A DNA stretch of 42,856 bases from Candidatus Latescibacter sp. (GCA_030692375.1 JAUYCD010000264.1:1-42856); one strand, 5' to 3'. Counted from the first letter of the stretch, positions 8,987 through 17,718 are shown. Notes: generated by a model not told the origin, from the letters alone. Numbers and translations: made by a program.

Positions 8987-10195
8987 ATGCATAAAATACA
9001 ATGTATTCTAATCCTGTTCTTGCTTCCACTGATGCATGGAGGCGTTGCTCACGCCCAATGGATTCAAACAAACGGAATCTTCAGCGGTAGGATAAATTGT
9101 TTTGCCTTGAGCGGTACAAATCTATTTGCAGGAACATATGGTGGTGCTTTTCTCTCTACCAACGAGGGCACGAGCTGGACTGCGACCGGCTTGACGAACA
9201 CTGTAGTACTTGCCCTTGCGGTGAGCGCTACGAATCTCTTTGCGGGAACTAATGGTGGTGTCTTTCTCTCAACCAACAATGGCACGACTTGGACTGCCGT
9301 CAACACGGGGCTGACGAATACTGATGTTTTCTCTCTTGCTGTCAGCGAGACGAACCTCTTTGCGGGAACGTATGGTGGAGGCGTCTTTCTCTCCGCCAAC
9401 AACGGCACGACTTGGACTGCCGTCAACACCGGGCTGGCAAATAAATATATTTCATCTTTCGCTGTCAGCGGCACGAATCTCTTTGCGGGAACACAGGGTG
9501 GTGTTTTTCTCTCCACCAACAACGGCACGAGCTGGACTGCCATCAACACAGGGTTGACAAATTCTCAAGTTTACTCTCTTGCTGTCAGCGGTACGAATCT
9601 CTTTGCGGGAGTTGGTGGTGGCGTTTTTTTCTCCACCATCAACGACAAGAGTTGGACTGCTGTCAATACGGGGCTGACTAATATTAATGTTCGGTCTCTT
9701 ATTGTCAGCGCTACGAATCTCTTTGTAGGAACTAATGGTGGTGGTGTCTTTCTCTCAACCAACAACGGCACGAGCTGGACTGCCATCAACACAGGGCTTA
9801 CAAACACTAATGTCTACTCTCTTGCTGTCAGCGGGATGAACCTCTTTGCAGGAACTGATGGTGGTGGTGTATGGCGACTGCCATTATCAGATTTAATCAC
9901 CGGAGTGGAGGATGTGAAAGGCGGAATGCCCAATATATTCTCTATGGAACAGAATTACCCCAATCCTTTCAATCCGAAAACAGTAATTAAATACTCACTA
10001 AAAAATGCAGGGATGGTAAATCTAAAAGTTTATAATATTCTTGGGCAGGACGTTGCAACACTTGTAAACAAAACCCAAACGCCGGGACAATATGAAGTAG
10101 AATTCAATGCTCAAAATCTGACAAGCGGAATCTATTTCTACAGTTTGACCGCCGGCTCATTTACTGAAACAAGGAAACTTATTTTGCTCAGATGA
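8987..10195 (+). CDS. Secreted beta-propeller-like repeat protein with type IX secretion sorting domain
   Basis: 402 residues from the ATG at 8987, eight bases after AGGAG; the frame opens at 8948 without a site. A signal peptide (MHKIQCILILFLLPLMHGG to about residue 24) is followed by six near-identical repeats of about 40 residues and a partial seventh. Each repeat holds TNLFAGT-GG-VFLSTNNGTSWTA, an Asp-box/BNR-like strand pattern expected to form a seven-bladed propeller. The last 80 residues match the T9SS type A sorting domain: NYPNPFNPKTVIKYSL, then VYNILGQDVATLV, ending GSFTETRKLILLR. It should be exported by Sec and then anchored or released by a type IX system; no T9SS component is encoded nearby. 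Base composition is lower in GC than neighbours. Confidence 0.85.
   Translation: MHKIQCILILFLLPLMHGGVAHAQWIQTNGIFSGRINCFALSGTNLFAGTYGGAFLSTNEGTSWTATGLTNTVVLALAVSATNLFAGTNGGVFLSTNNGTTWTAVNTGLTNTDVFSLAVSETNLFAGTYGGGVFLSANNGTTWTAVNTGLANKYISSFAVSGTNLFAGTQGGVFLSTNNGTSWTAINTGLTNSQVYSLAVSGTNLFAGVGGGVFFSTINDKSWTAVNTGLTNINVRSLIVSATNLFVGTNGGGVFLSTNNGTSWTAINTGLTNTNVYSLAVSGMNLFAGTDGGGVWRLPLSDLITGVEDVKGGMPNIFSMEQNYPNPFNPKTVIKYSLKNAGMVNLKVYNILGQDVATLVNKTQTPGQYEVEFNAQNLTSGIYFYSLTAGSFTETRKLILLR
9105..9870 (+). repeat. Tandem coding repeat of about 115-125 bases (propeller blades)
   Basis: Seven copies of a unit containing TCTTTGCGGGAAC and, further on, ACCAACAACGGCAC, in register with the protein repeats. 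Nucleotide identity between units is high, which suggests recent duplication or ongoing homogenisation by unequal recombination. Confidence 0.8.
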
Positions 10196-10209
10196 TGAGA
10201 AAATGAAGT

Positions 10210-10440
10210 TCACCTGAACGTACTCAGTTTCCCCTCGTTTTTGATCATACGGTCAAGGCTCAGGATATTCAACATCATGTATCTGGCCGGATGGAAGTTA
10301 TCCTTCCGGATTGTCGGGATGCCCTCGCGCTGGACATCGTTTTCTAAATTTTCGCCATTTCCCGTTGCCCGATAGAATTCCTGAAGTCCCGCCTCAATAA
10401 AAATCCAGCCATAAATATTCTTGGAAACGCCTTCTTTCAT
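10210..10440 (-). CDS. Short hypothetical protein, possibly a fragment of an AGE-type epimerase
   Basis: 76 residues, convergent with the propeller gene. The segment YGWIFIEAGLQEFYRATGNG resembles the helical-repeat phrase of N-acylglucosamine 2-epimerase/thioredoxin-domain relatives, but nothing else supports this and the length is far too short. GAGG sits only two bases before the ATG, a poor start site. It adjoins the MITE-like element at 10467. It may be a remnant of a decayed gene or not coding. Confidence 0.25.
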   Translation of the reverse strand: MKEGVSKNIYGWIFIEAGLQEFYRATGNGENLENDVQREGIPTIRKDNFHPARYMMLNILSLDRMIKNEGKLSTFR

Positions 10441-10466
10441 ATCCTCGCTTTCTTTAAAAGATGATT

Positions 10467-10748
10467 CGGCAAAAAGTCACAGTGAATGTTATTTTCAGAA
10501 CGATAAGACAATATTATGTGATTTATTGTTTATTCTATGCTATTGAAAGAACTCACCCCCTGACCCCCTCTCTTGAAAATAGAGGGGAAGAACCATCTGC
10601 TTCTTAAACTATGATCATCATACCAACGCTGTAGTCGTACCCCTCTCTTATTAAGAGAGGGGATCAAGGGGTGAGTTACTTCCAATAAAAAATATTATAT
10701 AGTGTTCTTTTGTCCTGATGAATATTTTCGGAATTCTTTTTTTGCCGG
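10467..10748. mobile_element. MITE-like element, copy 1 (no coding capacity)
   Basis: 282 bases bounded by short inverted ends (CGGCAAAAAG at the left, CTTTTTTTGCCGG at the right). It contains an internal palindrome with CTCACCCC..GGGGTGAG arms at 10551-10677. It matches copy 2 at 12820-13108 along its full length with scattered differences. It encodes nothing recognisable. It ends about 120 bases before the threonine-synthase-like gene and fills most of the 10441-10869 gap. Non-autonomous transposition is inferred from the ends and the duplication only. Confidence 0.65.
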
Positions 10749-10869
10749 ATCGTTAATCCTGACCATCCGCAGTTCGGACAGTCTCTCATTTTTTTCATTT
10801 TTCCCTTTGAAAATTCTCCAAACCGCTTCATTATTATTGTTACCATACCGAAATAAAGCAAAGAGAACC

Positions 10870-11967
10870 ATGAACCGACTTTTCTGTACTTCCTGCAATG
10901 CTTCGTTTTCATTGGATGAGCCGATCTGGCGGTGTCCCTGCGGGGGGCTTTTGGATCTGGAGTTCGCCGCGGAGTTTCCACGTGAGAAAATTGCCGGGAG
11001 GGCGCACTGTCTTTGGCGTTACAGGGAGGCGATCCCCCTCCGCAACGACCGTAACATTGTCTCCCTGGGCGAAGGGTTCACCCCGCTGACCGAGGCGGCG
11101 GTTTACGGGCGCAGAGTGCTGTTCAAGCAGGATCACCTGTGTCCCAGCGGCTCGTTCAAAGATCGCGGTGCGACGGCGCTTGCAAGCAAGGCGAAGGAGC
11201 TGGGTATCGCCCGCATGGTGGAGGATTCCTCGGGAAACGCCGGCTGCGCGCTGGCGGCATACGCGGCGAGGGCGGGAATCGATTGCGAGATTTATGTTCC
11301 TGCAGGCGCTTCCGGGGCGAAACTGGCGCAGATACGGGCGTACGGGGCTGTTCTCCACACCGTTCCCGGACCGCGGGAGAATGCAGGCGTGGCGGCGCTC
11401 AAGGCTGCCCAGACCGCATACTATGCGAGCCATTCCTGTAACCCCTTCTTTTTCCAGGGGACGAAGACAGTCGCCTATGAAATCTGCGAACAGCTAGGCT
11501 GGAGAGCGCCCGATACCCTGGTGACGCCTGTGGGGAACGGCACTCTTCTCCTCGGAGCGTACATCGGGTTTGCCGATCTTATGAACGCCGGAATCATAGG
11601 ACGGCTCCCAAGGCTCGTTGCGGTGCAGGCAGCGCAGTGCGCTCCCCTGTACCGGGCCTTCCGGGAGGTCAGGGAAGAAATCCCCTTTACCGCAAAAGTG
11701 CCCACAGCCGCCGAAGGAATTGCAGTGGCCAACCCGGTGCGCGCCAGGCAGATTGTGGAGGCGGTGAAAACTACCGGAGGAGAAATTCTCGCCGCCGGGG
11801 AGGAGGAGATTGCCGCCGCATGGCGGGATGCCGGCCGGTTGGGGTTCTACATCGAGCCGACCGCCGCCGCAGTGATAGCGGGGCTGAAACAGTATATACC
11901 CACCACCGGGCGTGATGAAGTAATCGTGGCGGTTCTGACCGGTCATGGGCTGAAAAGCTGGTACTGA
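10870..11967 (+). CDS. thrC: Threonine synthase-like PLP-dependent enzyme
   Basis: 365 residues from the ATG at 10870 (the open frame starts at 10702, but that part lies in the MITE-like end and intergenic sequence). The N-terminus carries a small zinc-ribbon-like motif, CTSC at residues 6-9 and CPCGG at 22-26, typical of archaeal and Bacillus-type threonine synthases. PLP would bind the lysine of PSGSFKDRG; the glycine-rich phosphate loop is in PVGNGTLLLG and the asparagine in EDSSGNAG. The expected reaction is O-phosphohomoserine to threonine. Fold type II relatives such as cysteate synthase share these motifs, so specificity is not certain. The RraA-family gene follows after 40 bases and may be co-transcribed. 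Confidence 0.8.
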   Translation: MNRLFCTSCNASFSLDEPIWRCPCGGLLDLEFAAEFPREKIAGRAHCLWRYREAIPLRNDRNIVSLGEGFTPLTEAAVYGRRVLFKQDHLCPSGSFKDRGATALASKAKELGIARMVEDSSGNAGCALAAYAARAGIDCEIYVPAGASGAKLAQIRAYGAVLHTVPGPRENAGVAALKAAQTAYYASHSCNPFFFQGTKTVAYEICEQLGWRAPDTLVTPVGNGTLLLGAYIGFADLMNAGIIGRLPRLVAVQAAQCAPLYRAFREVREEIPFTAKVPTAAEGIAVANPVRARQIVEAVKTTGGEILAAGEEEIAAAWRDAGRLGFYIEPTAAAVIAGLKQYIPTTGRDEVIVAVLTGHGLKSWY

Positions 11968-12007
11968 AATCTGTCTTCTGTATTCTTATTTTCAAAAGGA
12001 GCTTCTC

Positions 12008-12730
12008 ATGACTGAATATCGTCGTCTGAATATCGACCCGGTGGAACGGGTGCAGCGGTTCAAACGGTTCTACGGCGGCCTGGTGTTCGACAAACTCTAT
12101 TCTCTCGGCATCCGCGAATCAATGTTATCTCAATCCATATATCCTCTCAAGAATGACATGGTCATTGCGGGGTTCGCCCTCACGGTGAAAATGCATTCAC
12201 ATGCCGACCCGGAAGAAGTCATCCTTGAGCGCGGCGACCGTCCCTGGGGCGGAGGCCCCAAACAGCGGCTGGTCATGGAAGCGATCACCCCCGGAGCGGT
12301 CATCTGCATCGATACCGGCCCCAGTTCCTTCTGCGCCCAGTGGGGGGAGATGAGCTGCAATCTGGCGAAACGGCTTGGCGCAACCGGTGTTGTTGTCGCC
12401 GGCAATGTCCGTGATACGCGGATAATCCTGCAGATGGAGGATTTCCCGGTGTTCACCATGGGCACAACGTGCAACGCCCGCACCGGGTGGATTGTGAACG
12501 AGATCAATACTCCCATTTTCATGCCGGGGCATCTCAAACACTCGCTGAAGGTTTTCCCGGGGGATTTCATTTTCGGCGATCTGGACGGCGTCCAGGTGAT
12601 ACCGGCCGAGGTGGTGGACGAGGTGATGCTCCGCTGCGAGGAGCTTCTCGACGCCGAAACAGAGGAGCGCAAACAGATTCGCGACGGGATGCCGCTTGGC
12701 GATGTGTATAAGAATTACGGGAACCTGTGA
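12008..12730 (+). CDS. RraA-family protein (aldolase/decarboxylase-like or RNase E regulator-like)
   Basis: 240 residues with an AGGAG seven bases before the ATG. The RraA/HMG-aldolase core is visible: GAVICIDTGPSSFCAQWGEM, then LGATGVVVAGNVRDTRII containing the conserved R-D pair, and later PGDFIFGDLDGVQVIPAEVV. In class II aldolases of this fold the Arg and Asp bind pyruvate and the metal. A 4-hydroxy-4-methyl-2-oxoglutarate aldolase or oxaloacetate decarboxylase role is possible; the family name from RNase E inhibition applies to few members. An N-terminal extension of about 50 residues is longer than E. coli RraA (161 residues). Confidence 0.8.
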   Translation: MTEYRRLNIDPVERVQRFKRFYGGLVFDKLYSLGIRESMLSQSIYPLKNDMVIAGFALTVKMHSHADPEEVILERGDRPWGGGPKQRLVMEAITPGAVICIDTGPSSFCAQWGEMSCNLAKRLGATGVVVAGNVRDTRIILQMEDFPVFTMGTTCNARTGWIVNEINTPIFMPGHLKHSLKVFPGDFIFGDLDGVQVIPAEVVDEVMLRCEELLDAETEERKQIRDGMPLGDVYKNYGNL

Positions 12731-12737
12731 GGAAGAG

Positions 12738-12805
12738 ATTGTCTGAACCACTGATTCGCGTGATGTTTCTGATAAAAGATGATGAAAAGAAAGGTTGTTC
12801 AGACT
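12738..12805. repeat. GTCTGAACC inverted repeat, copy 1
   Basis: ATTGTCTGAACC at the left and GTTGTTCAGACTT at the right form an imperfect inverted pair. Related pairs are at 17588-17718 and 36458-36552. All three immediately follow or overlap a gene's 3' end. Confidence 0.5.
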
Positions 12806-12819
12806 TCAGACTTGATGCA

Positions 12820-13108
12820 CCGGCAAAAAGTCACAGTGAATGTTATTTTCAGAGCAACAAGACAACATTATGTGAATCTATGTGTATTTTATGCTCTTAA
12901 AAAACTCACCCCCCTGACCTCCTCTCTTGAAAATAGAGGGGGAGAACAATCTGCTTCTTAAACTATGTATTATCAACATAATAACCAACGCTTTAGGTGT
13001 ACCCCTCTCTTAATAAGAGAGGGGATCAAGGGGTGAGTTACTTCCAATAAAAAGATCATATAGTGTTCTTATGTCTTGATGAATATTATCGGAATTCTTT
13101 TTTGCCGG
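12820..13108. mobile_element. MITE-like element, copy 2
   Basis: 289 bases, homologous along its length to 10467-10748. Here the terminal inverted repeats are clearest: GCACCGGCAAAAAG beginning at 12818 and its reverse complement CTTTTTTGCCGGTGC ending at about 13110. The internal CTCACCCC palindrome is at 12903-13039. A 60-codon frame inside it (from 12779) is not credible as a gene. The element ends about 110 bases before the UVR-motif gene, a position like that of copy 1 relative to thrC. Confidence 0.65.
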
Positions 13109-13219
13109 TGCTTCAGACTTCATATTTCATATTTCATATTTATTCTTTTCAAATTTTTCTTATATTATTTCCGGTTAACAGATTTTCGTACCTCAGTTCA
13201 CAAAGGAATTGAAGAAACA

Positions 13220-14002
13220 ATGAATGAAGATATCGGACACCTGCTCGATTCCTGGTGGTACGATCCGGAGGAAGACATCATGGTTCGTGTCATCCGCGGA
13301 GACGACCACCGCCCCAAGATCCAGATGCGCATCGATCTGGGAGTCATGCAGATGGAGCTTGACGGCAATCCTACAGGGGATAATCCGGAGGGGCTGGAAT
13401 CCTGGCTGGAATATTATGAAATCCAGCAGAGTCAGTACGAAAAAAGCCGGGTGGACGATTACTTTTCTCTTTCCGGCGAAGACTGCAAAAAACTCCGCCG
13501 AGAGGCTGTGCACTACTACTACCGCTATCTTTGCCTAATGAAACTGGAAGATTATTCAAGGGTGGTGCGCGATACAGAACGGAACCTGCGAGCTTTTGCC
13601 TTTGTGAAAAAGTATGCTTCGAGCGAGATGGACCGCTGGGCGCTCGATCAGTACCGTCCCTATGTCATCATGATGAATACCCGGGCTCGTGCATCGCTCG
13701 CCCTGCGCCAGGATGTAGAGTCCGGCATCGTTAAAGCCGTCGAGTTTTTCGACCAGGGCATTGTGAAAATTGTCGGGTTCTACAAGGAATACAGCATCAA
13801 TTCGGAATTGGAAAACTCCATGGAGCTTTCCATTCTGAAAGCATTGAAAAACGAATTCCTCCGCATCAGCCCCCCATCGCCGTCCTACGAAGAAGAACTG
13901 GAGAAAGCCGTCCGGGAAGAACGGTTCGAGGATGCCGCCATTCTCCGTGACAAAATCCGCCAGCAAGAGGAAAAAAAAGAGAGCGGAAAAAAAGCGAAGT
14001 AA
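13220..14002 (+). CDS. UvrB/UvrC-motif (UVR) protein of unknown function
   Basis: 260 residues from the ATG at 13220; the frame is open from 13076 but the upstream part is repeat-derived and A/T-rich. The N-terminal 220 residues are mostly helical and charged (for example LRREAVHYYYRYLCLMKLEDYSRVVRDTERNLRAF) and match no family I recognise. Residues about 222-250 form a UVR motif, YEEELEKAVREERFEDAAIL followed by RDKIRQQEE, a helical hairpin used for protein contact in UvrB, UvrC and McsA. The tail is lysine-rich. A role in protein interaction is likely; repair is not shown. Confidence 0.75.
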   Translation: MNEDIGHLLDSWWYDPEEDIMVRVIRGDDHRPKIQMRIDLGVMQMELDGNPTGDNPEGLESWLEYYEIQQSQYEKSRVDDYFSLSGEDCKKLRREAVHYYYRYLCLMKLEDYSRVVRDTERNLRAFAFVKKYASSEMDRWALDQYRPYVIMMNTRARASLALRQDVESGIVKAVEFFDQGIVKIVGFYKEYSINSELENSMELSILKALKNEFLRISPPSPSYEEELEKAVREERFEDAAILRDKIRQQEEKKESGKKAK

Positions 14003-14014
14003 AATTCCTTCGGT

Positions 14015-14132
14015 GAAGCCCCCTTTCTGTCCTTCGGACATCCTTCCCCCCAAGGGGGGCAGGAAAAGACTGCTGAGCAATGACTTCCCTTGCCCCCGGA
14101 ACGGGGGAAAGGGAAAGAGGGTTAGGGGGCTT
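14015..14132. repeat. GAAGCCCCC..GGGGGCTT inverted repeat
   Basis: Imperfect inverted repeat of about 118 bases between the UVR gene and the NO reductase, with an inner CCCCCCAAGGGGGG palindrome (14047-14060) and a second CCCCCGGAACGGGGG (14094-14108). It belongs to the same C-run/G-run class as 7598-7727. It could stop read-through transcription, but it lacks a terminal U-run. Confidence 0.55.
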
Positions 14133-14253
14133 AAGTTATAAACTTACCATTTTTTCATTTTAAACGACTTTTGCAATTGGCTCAGTTAATAAAATATATT
14201 ATTATACTGACGACAGTACTCTTACTTTTCTCGCAAACATAGGAGGAGGCGGC

Positions 14254-16515
14254 ATGAAAGGTCTGAAAATCGGGGCGGTGCTCAGTTTCACGATTTCTTT
14301 GGCGATTCTCCTGATCGGGGGATTCTTCGCCAAGGACAAGGTTGCGCCGTATCCCGAAAAAGTCATGAGCGGGGAACGTGTCGTAACGACAGTGGGCGCC
14401 ATTAAAAACGGGCAGAATATTTACCAGAGATACGGCCTGATGGATCATGGCAGCGTATGGGGACACGGCACACTGCGGGGCCCCGATTTTTCCGCAACGA
14501 CGCTTCATAAGATCGGCGTGCACATGCGTGACTTTTACGCGGAAGAAAAACGGGCATCCTATGCTGCGCTCACTCCGGAAGAGCAGTCCTCGATCGATGC
14601 CAAAGTGATCGCGGAGATCAAGAAGAACCGGTACGATCCTTCCACAAAGACGCTGACGGTTACTCCCGCGCAGGCATATGCATTCGATAAGGTTAAAGAG
14701 TACTGGAAAACCGTGTTTTCCGTCGGCGACCAGAGAGATGGATTTCTCCCCGGGACTGTCAAACTCGACCAGGAGAGAGATCAGATAGCCGACTTCTTTT
14801 TTTGGACCGCCTGGGTTGCAGGCACAAACAGGCCGGGAGAGAATTCCACCTATACCAATAACTGGCCCAATGACAGGAGTGTCGGGAATGCTCTTTCCTC
14901 GGATGCTTTTCTGTGGAGCGTGTTGTCGATCATCGCCCTGCTCGTCGTTTTGGGATTGATTATTTATGTCGTGCACAGGTTCCGCTTCTTCTATGGTGAA
15001 CCGAAGGGGGTGAATGTCGGGAAAATATTGATCGGCATGCCGCTCACCAACAGCCAGTTCAAATCCGCAAAATATTTCCTGGTTGTGCTGCTGCTCTTTC
15101 TGCTCCAGATCAATATGGGAGGGCTGTTGGCCCATTACACCGTCCACCCGGGTATGTTCTTTTTCCCGTTCATCGCCAAACTGATACCCTATAGTTGGGC
15201 CAAAACCTGGCATCTCCAACTGGCGGTATTCTGGATCGCCACATCCTGGGTTGGCGCGGCGATTTACCTCGCGCCCCTCATAGGCGGCAGGGAGCCGAAA
15301 AAGCAGGGGCTGCTGGTCGATATCCTGTTCATCGCCATCCTCTTAGTGGCGCTTGGCAGCCTTTTTGGCGAAGTGCTCGGTATCAAGGGTTACCTGGGCA
15401 ATGCCTGGTTCTGGTTAGGGCATCAGGGATGGGAATTTCTGGAACTGGGACGGCTCTGGCAGATACTGTTGTGGGTCGGCCTGATCGCCTGGCTGTTCAT
15501 CGTGTACAGGGCGCTGAAAGACAAGCTGTTCGGACCGAACAGGGATACGAGCGGCCTTGTCTTGTTCTACACCTTGAGCGCAATCATGGTGGTACTGTTT
15601 TACGGGTTCGGTCTCGTGTACGGCAGGGGTACCCATCTGACCATCGCCGATTACTGGAGATGGTTCGTCGTCCACCTCTGGGTGGAAAGCATGTTCGAGT
15701 TTTTCGGTGTTGCGGTGATCGCCCTGTTCCTTGTGGTCATGGGTCTGGTTGACAAAGCATCGGCCATGAAAGTGGCCTACCTCACGGCGATACTGGTATT
15801 CGCGAGCGGCATTATCGGTACCGCACATCATTATTTCTGGTACGGCGGGCCAACCTACTGGCTGGCATTGGGGGGGGTTTTCTCATCGCTGGAGCCGGTT
15901 CCCCTCATCTTGCTTGTCACCCGGACATGGATGGAGTACAAATCAACCAGGGACGCCGGCGAGGACTTTCCCTACAAGTGGCCGCTGTATTTTCTGGTGG
16001 CGTCAAGCTTCTGGAATTTCCTCGGAGCGGGTGTTTTCGGATTCTCGATGAACCTCCCGATCGTCAACTACTATTCACATGCAACCTACCTGACCTCGAA
16101 TCATGCCCATACTGCACTGTTCGGCGTCTACGGGATGCTGTCCATTTCCATGGTTCTTTTCACCTGGCGATCGCTCGTGAAGAACGAATTCTGGAGCGAT
16201 GCAACGCTGAAGCTGTCGTTCTGGGGAATGAACGGCGGATTGTTTCTCATGTTCATGCTCACGCTCCTGCCGATAGGTATTGCACAAACGATATCATCAT
16301 ACACCGATGGTTTCTGGTTGGCCAGGAGCAGCGAGTTCTATGCCCGACCGATGGTTCAGGTGCTCGGGCAACTGCGGGCACTGCCTGATGCAATCATTAT
16401 ATTTTTGGGGGCGCTGCCTCTCTTTGTGTTCCTGATCAAGACCTATCCGCACCTCAAACCTGTCAGCTTCAAGGAAAATGAGGATATGTTCAAAGGGAAG
16501 GACAGTATCCTCTAG
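14254..16515 (+). CDS. norZ: Quinol-dependent nitric oxide reductase (qNOR), single subunit
   Basis: 753 residues, within the normal qNOR range, with AGGAGGAGG before the ATG. It would reduce 2 NO to N2O at the inner membrane. The N-terminal helix is followed by the periplasmic cytochrome-c-like domain without heme motif (GSVWGHGTLRGPDFSA), then 12-13 helices of the heme-copper oxidase fold. Metal ligands are present: H320, H474, H525, H526, H617 and H619, plus E478 and E547 of the active site. All align with G. stearothermophilus qNOR by a constant offset of 34. In the quinol pocket H294, F302 and D712 are kept, but the glutamate expected at 298 is histidine (HYTVHPGMFF). Retained H526 and E547 argue against a NO dismutase. 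No regulator or accessory gene is adjacent. Confidence 0.88.
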   Translation: MKGLKIGAVLSFTISLAILLIGGFFAKDKVAPYPEKVMSGERVVTTVGAIKNGQNIYQRYGLMDHGSVWGHGTLRGPDFSATTLHKIGVHMRDFYAEEKRASYAALTPEEQSSIDAKVIAEIKKNRYDPSTKTLTVTPAQAYAFDKVKEYWKTVFSVGDQRDGFLPGTVKLDQERDQIADFFFWTAWVAGTNRPGENSTYTNNWPNDRSVGNALSSDAFLWSVLSIIALLVVLGLIIYVVHRFRFFYGEPKGVNVGKILIGMPLTNSQFKSAKYFLVVLLLFLLQINMGGLLAHYTVHPGMFFFPFIAKLIPYSWAKTWHLQLAVFWIATSWVGAAIYLAPLIGGREPKKQGLLVDILFIAILLVALGSLFGEVLGIKGYLGNAWFWLGHQGWEFLELGRLWQILLWVGLIAWLFIVYRALKDKLFGPNRDTSGLVLFYTLSAIMVVLFYGFGLVYGRGTHLTIADYWRWFVVHLWVESMFEFFGVAVIALFLVVMGLVDKASAMKVAYLTAILVFASGIIGTAHHYFWYGGPTYWLALGGVFSSLEPVPLILLVTRTWMEYKSTRDAGEDFPYKWPLYFLVASSFWNFLGAGVFGFSMNLPIVNYYSHATYLTSNHAHTALFGVYGMLSISMVLFTWRSLVKNEFWSDATLKLSFWGMNGGLFLMFMLTLLPIGIAQTISSYTDGFWLARSSEFYARPMVQVLGQLRALPDAIIIFLGALPLFVFLIKTYPHLKPVSFKENEDMFKGKDSIL

Positions 16516-16563
16516 ACCACCCCCGCTCTTCACGTTTCAAAGAAACACGATCTACCATGCAAT

Positions 16564-16594
16564 AAGCCCTTTCACCACCATGAAAGGGCTTTTT
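16564..16594 (+). terminator. Rho-independent terminator after the NO reductase
   Basis: Ten-base-pair stem AGCCCTTTCA (16565-16574) with TGAAAGGGCT (16581-16590), six-base loop, followed by a T-run. It lies about 50 bases after the qNOR stop and ends that transcript. Confidence 0.85.
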
Positions 16595-16786
16595 GTATAT
16601 GAGCGCACCGCCGACAAGTCAAGCGAATATTTCCTCTGTTCGTAGTATAAGGTATTTTCGCCTGTCAAACAGAGAAACAGAGGGGCATGTATCTCCTGAC
16701 TCTGGTTTGTAGTATATTATGGCTTCAGTTTCCTGATTTTTCTTTCTTTGCGACCTTTGCGAGAGAATATTTTTTTAGGAGTCAAC

Positions 16787-17497
16787 ATGATCGAATGCGA
16801 CATGCACATTCACTCGATACGGAGCACCTGCGGATTTCACACCCTCCTGGAGATCGTTTCCATCATGCGCGGAAAGGGTCAGAAGGGGTTTGCGCTCACC
16901 GACCACGGGCCTGCGCTGGGGACGCCCCAGAGCCACTTTTCGGTCATGCTCCGGAGGATGCCGCTGGTTATCGAAGGCGTCCGGGTTTTCAAGGGGATAG
17001 AGTCATCGGTGATGAACGCCGAGGGCGAACTGGATATCCCTCTCTTTGAGGGAACGAGGTATGAGGTCATCCTGGCGGGGCTGCACCCGCACGGCACGTT
17101 TACTGTCAGCCGGGGAATCGAGGAAAACACCCGTGCGCTGGTGAACGCCATGCAGAAGAACCCGGAGATCAAATGCATCACCCATCCGACTTTCACCAAT
17201 CTCCCGGTGGACCTGGATATTCTGACCGATACGGCGGCGGCGAACAATGTTGCCCTGGAGATCAACAACTCACACCTGCGCACCAGCAAGGCAAACCGTG
17301 AGACCATCCCGCGCCTCCTGGAATTGGTCATCGAGAAGAACGCGCCGCTTATGATCAACTCGGACGGGCACATGTTCACAGAGATGGGGGAGTATGCGGA
17401 GGCTCTGGCATTCCTCGAGCCGTACGGCATCGACCGGTTCCGTGTGGTGAATCGCACCCTGGAGAGCACGCTGGAATTTCTGGGGCTGGAAAAGTAA
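16787..17497 (+). CDS. PHP-domain phosphoesterase (YcdX-like)
   Basis: 236 residues from the ATG at 16787, with AGGAG six bases upstream. Metal-binding PHP motifs in order: DMHIHS at residues 5-10, TDHGPALG at about 38-45, GLHPHGTF, THPTFTN and NSDGH near residue 186. The family hydrolyses phosphate esters with two or three metal ions; YcdX-type members are relatives of histidinol phosphatase and the PHP domain of DNA polymerases. The substrate is not apparent from the neighbours. The sequence just before the gene (CTTTGCGACCTTTGCGAGAG) is one of several dispersed copies of a purine/pyrimidine repeat also at 20593, 21764, 30417 and 32385. Confidence 0.85.
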   Translation: MIECDMHIHSIRSTCGFHTLLEIVSIMRGKGQKGFALTDHGPALGTPQSHFSVMLRRMPLVIEGVRVFKGIESSVMNAEGELDIPLFEGTRYEVILAGLHPHGTFTVSRGIEENTRALVNAMQKNPEIKCITHPTFTNLPVDLDILTDTAAANNVALEINNSHLRTSKANRETIPRLLELVIEKNAPLMINSDGHMFTEMGEYAEALAFLEPYGIDRFRVVNRTLESTLEFLGLEK

Positions 17498-17587
17498 AAA
17501 AGCAGCCCAAAGCCCAAAGTCCAAAGCCCAAAGGAAAAGAAGAGGCACAGAGGGGCAAAGGCACAGAGGCACAAAGGGGAAAAAAAG

Positions 17588-17718
17588 ATTGTCTGAACCT
17601 TGATTCAATTTACTTGAAGACCCTGAAACAAGTTCAGGGTGACAGTTGTCATGCCGAACTCGTTTCGGCATCTAATCAAGGTCATCCTTTAATCCCAAAA
17701 AATAATGGTTCAGACAAT
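17588..17718. repeat. GTCTGAACC inverted repeat, copy 2, with nested palindromes
   Basis: ATTGTCTGAACC at the left and GGTTCAGACAAT at the right are exact reverse complements. Nested within are CCCTGAAACAAGTTCAGGG and ATGCCGAACTCGTTTCGGCAT, the latter also resembling 21950-21976. The right part overlaps the end of the ybaK-like gene and supplies its last residues. 17498-17587 before it is a run of CAAAGCCCAAAG-type repeats, also found at 38515-38580. Confidence 0.7.

Noticed and set aside
9105-9870. Regular 120-base repeats as a non-coding array
   Set aside because: The repeats are in frame and encode propeller blades with a signal peptide and a sorting domain.
12779-12961. 60-codon plus-strand gene
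   Set aside because: It lies inside the MITE-like element and its sequence is explained by the repeat.
14254-16515. Nitric oxide dismutase (Nod)
   Set aside because: Both FeB histidines (H525, H526) and the active-site glutamates E478 and E547 are present; Nod proteins are known for substitutions there.
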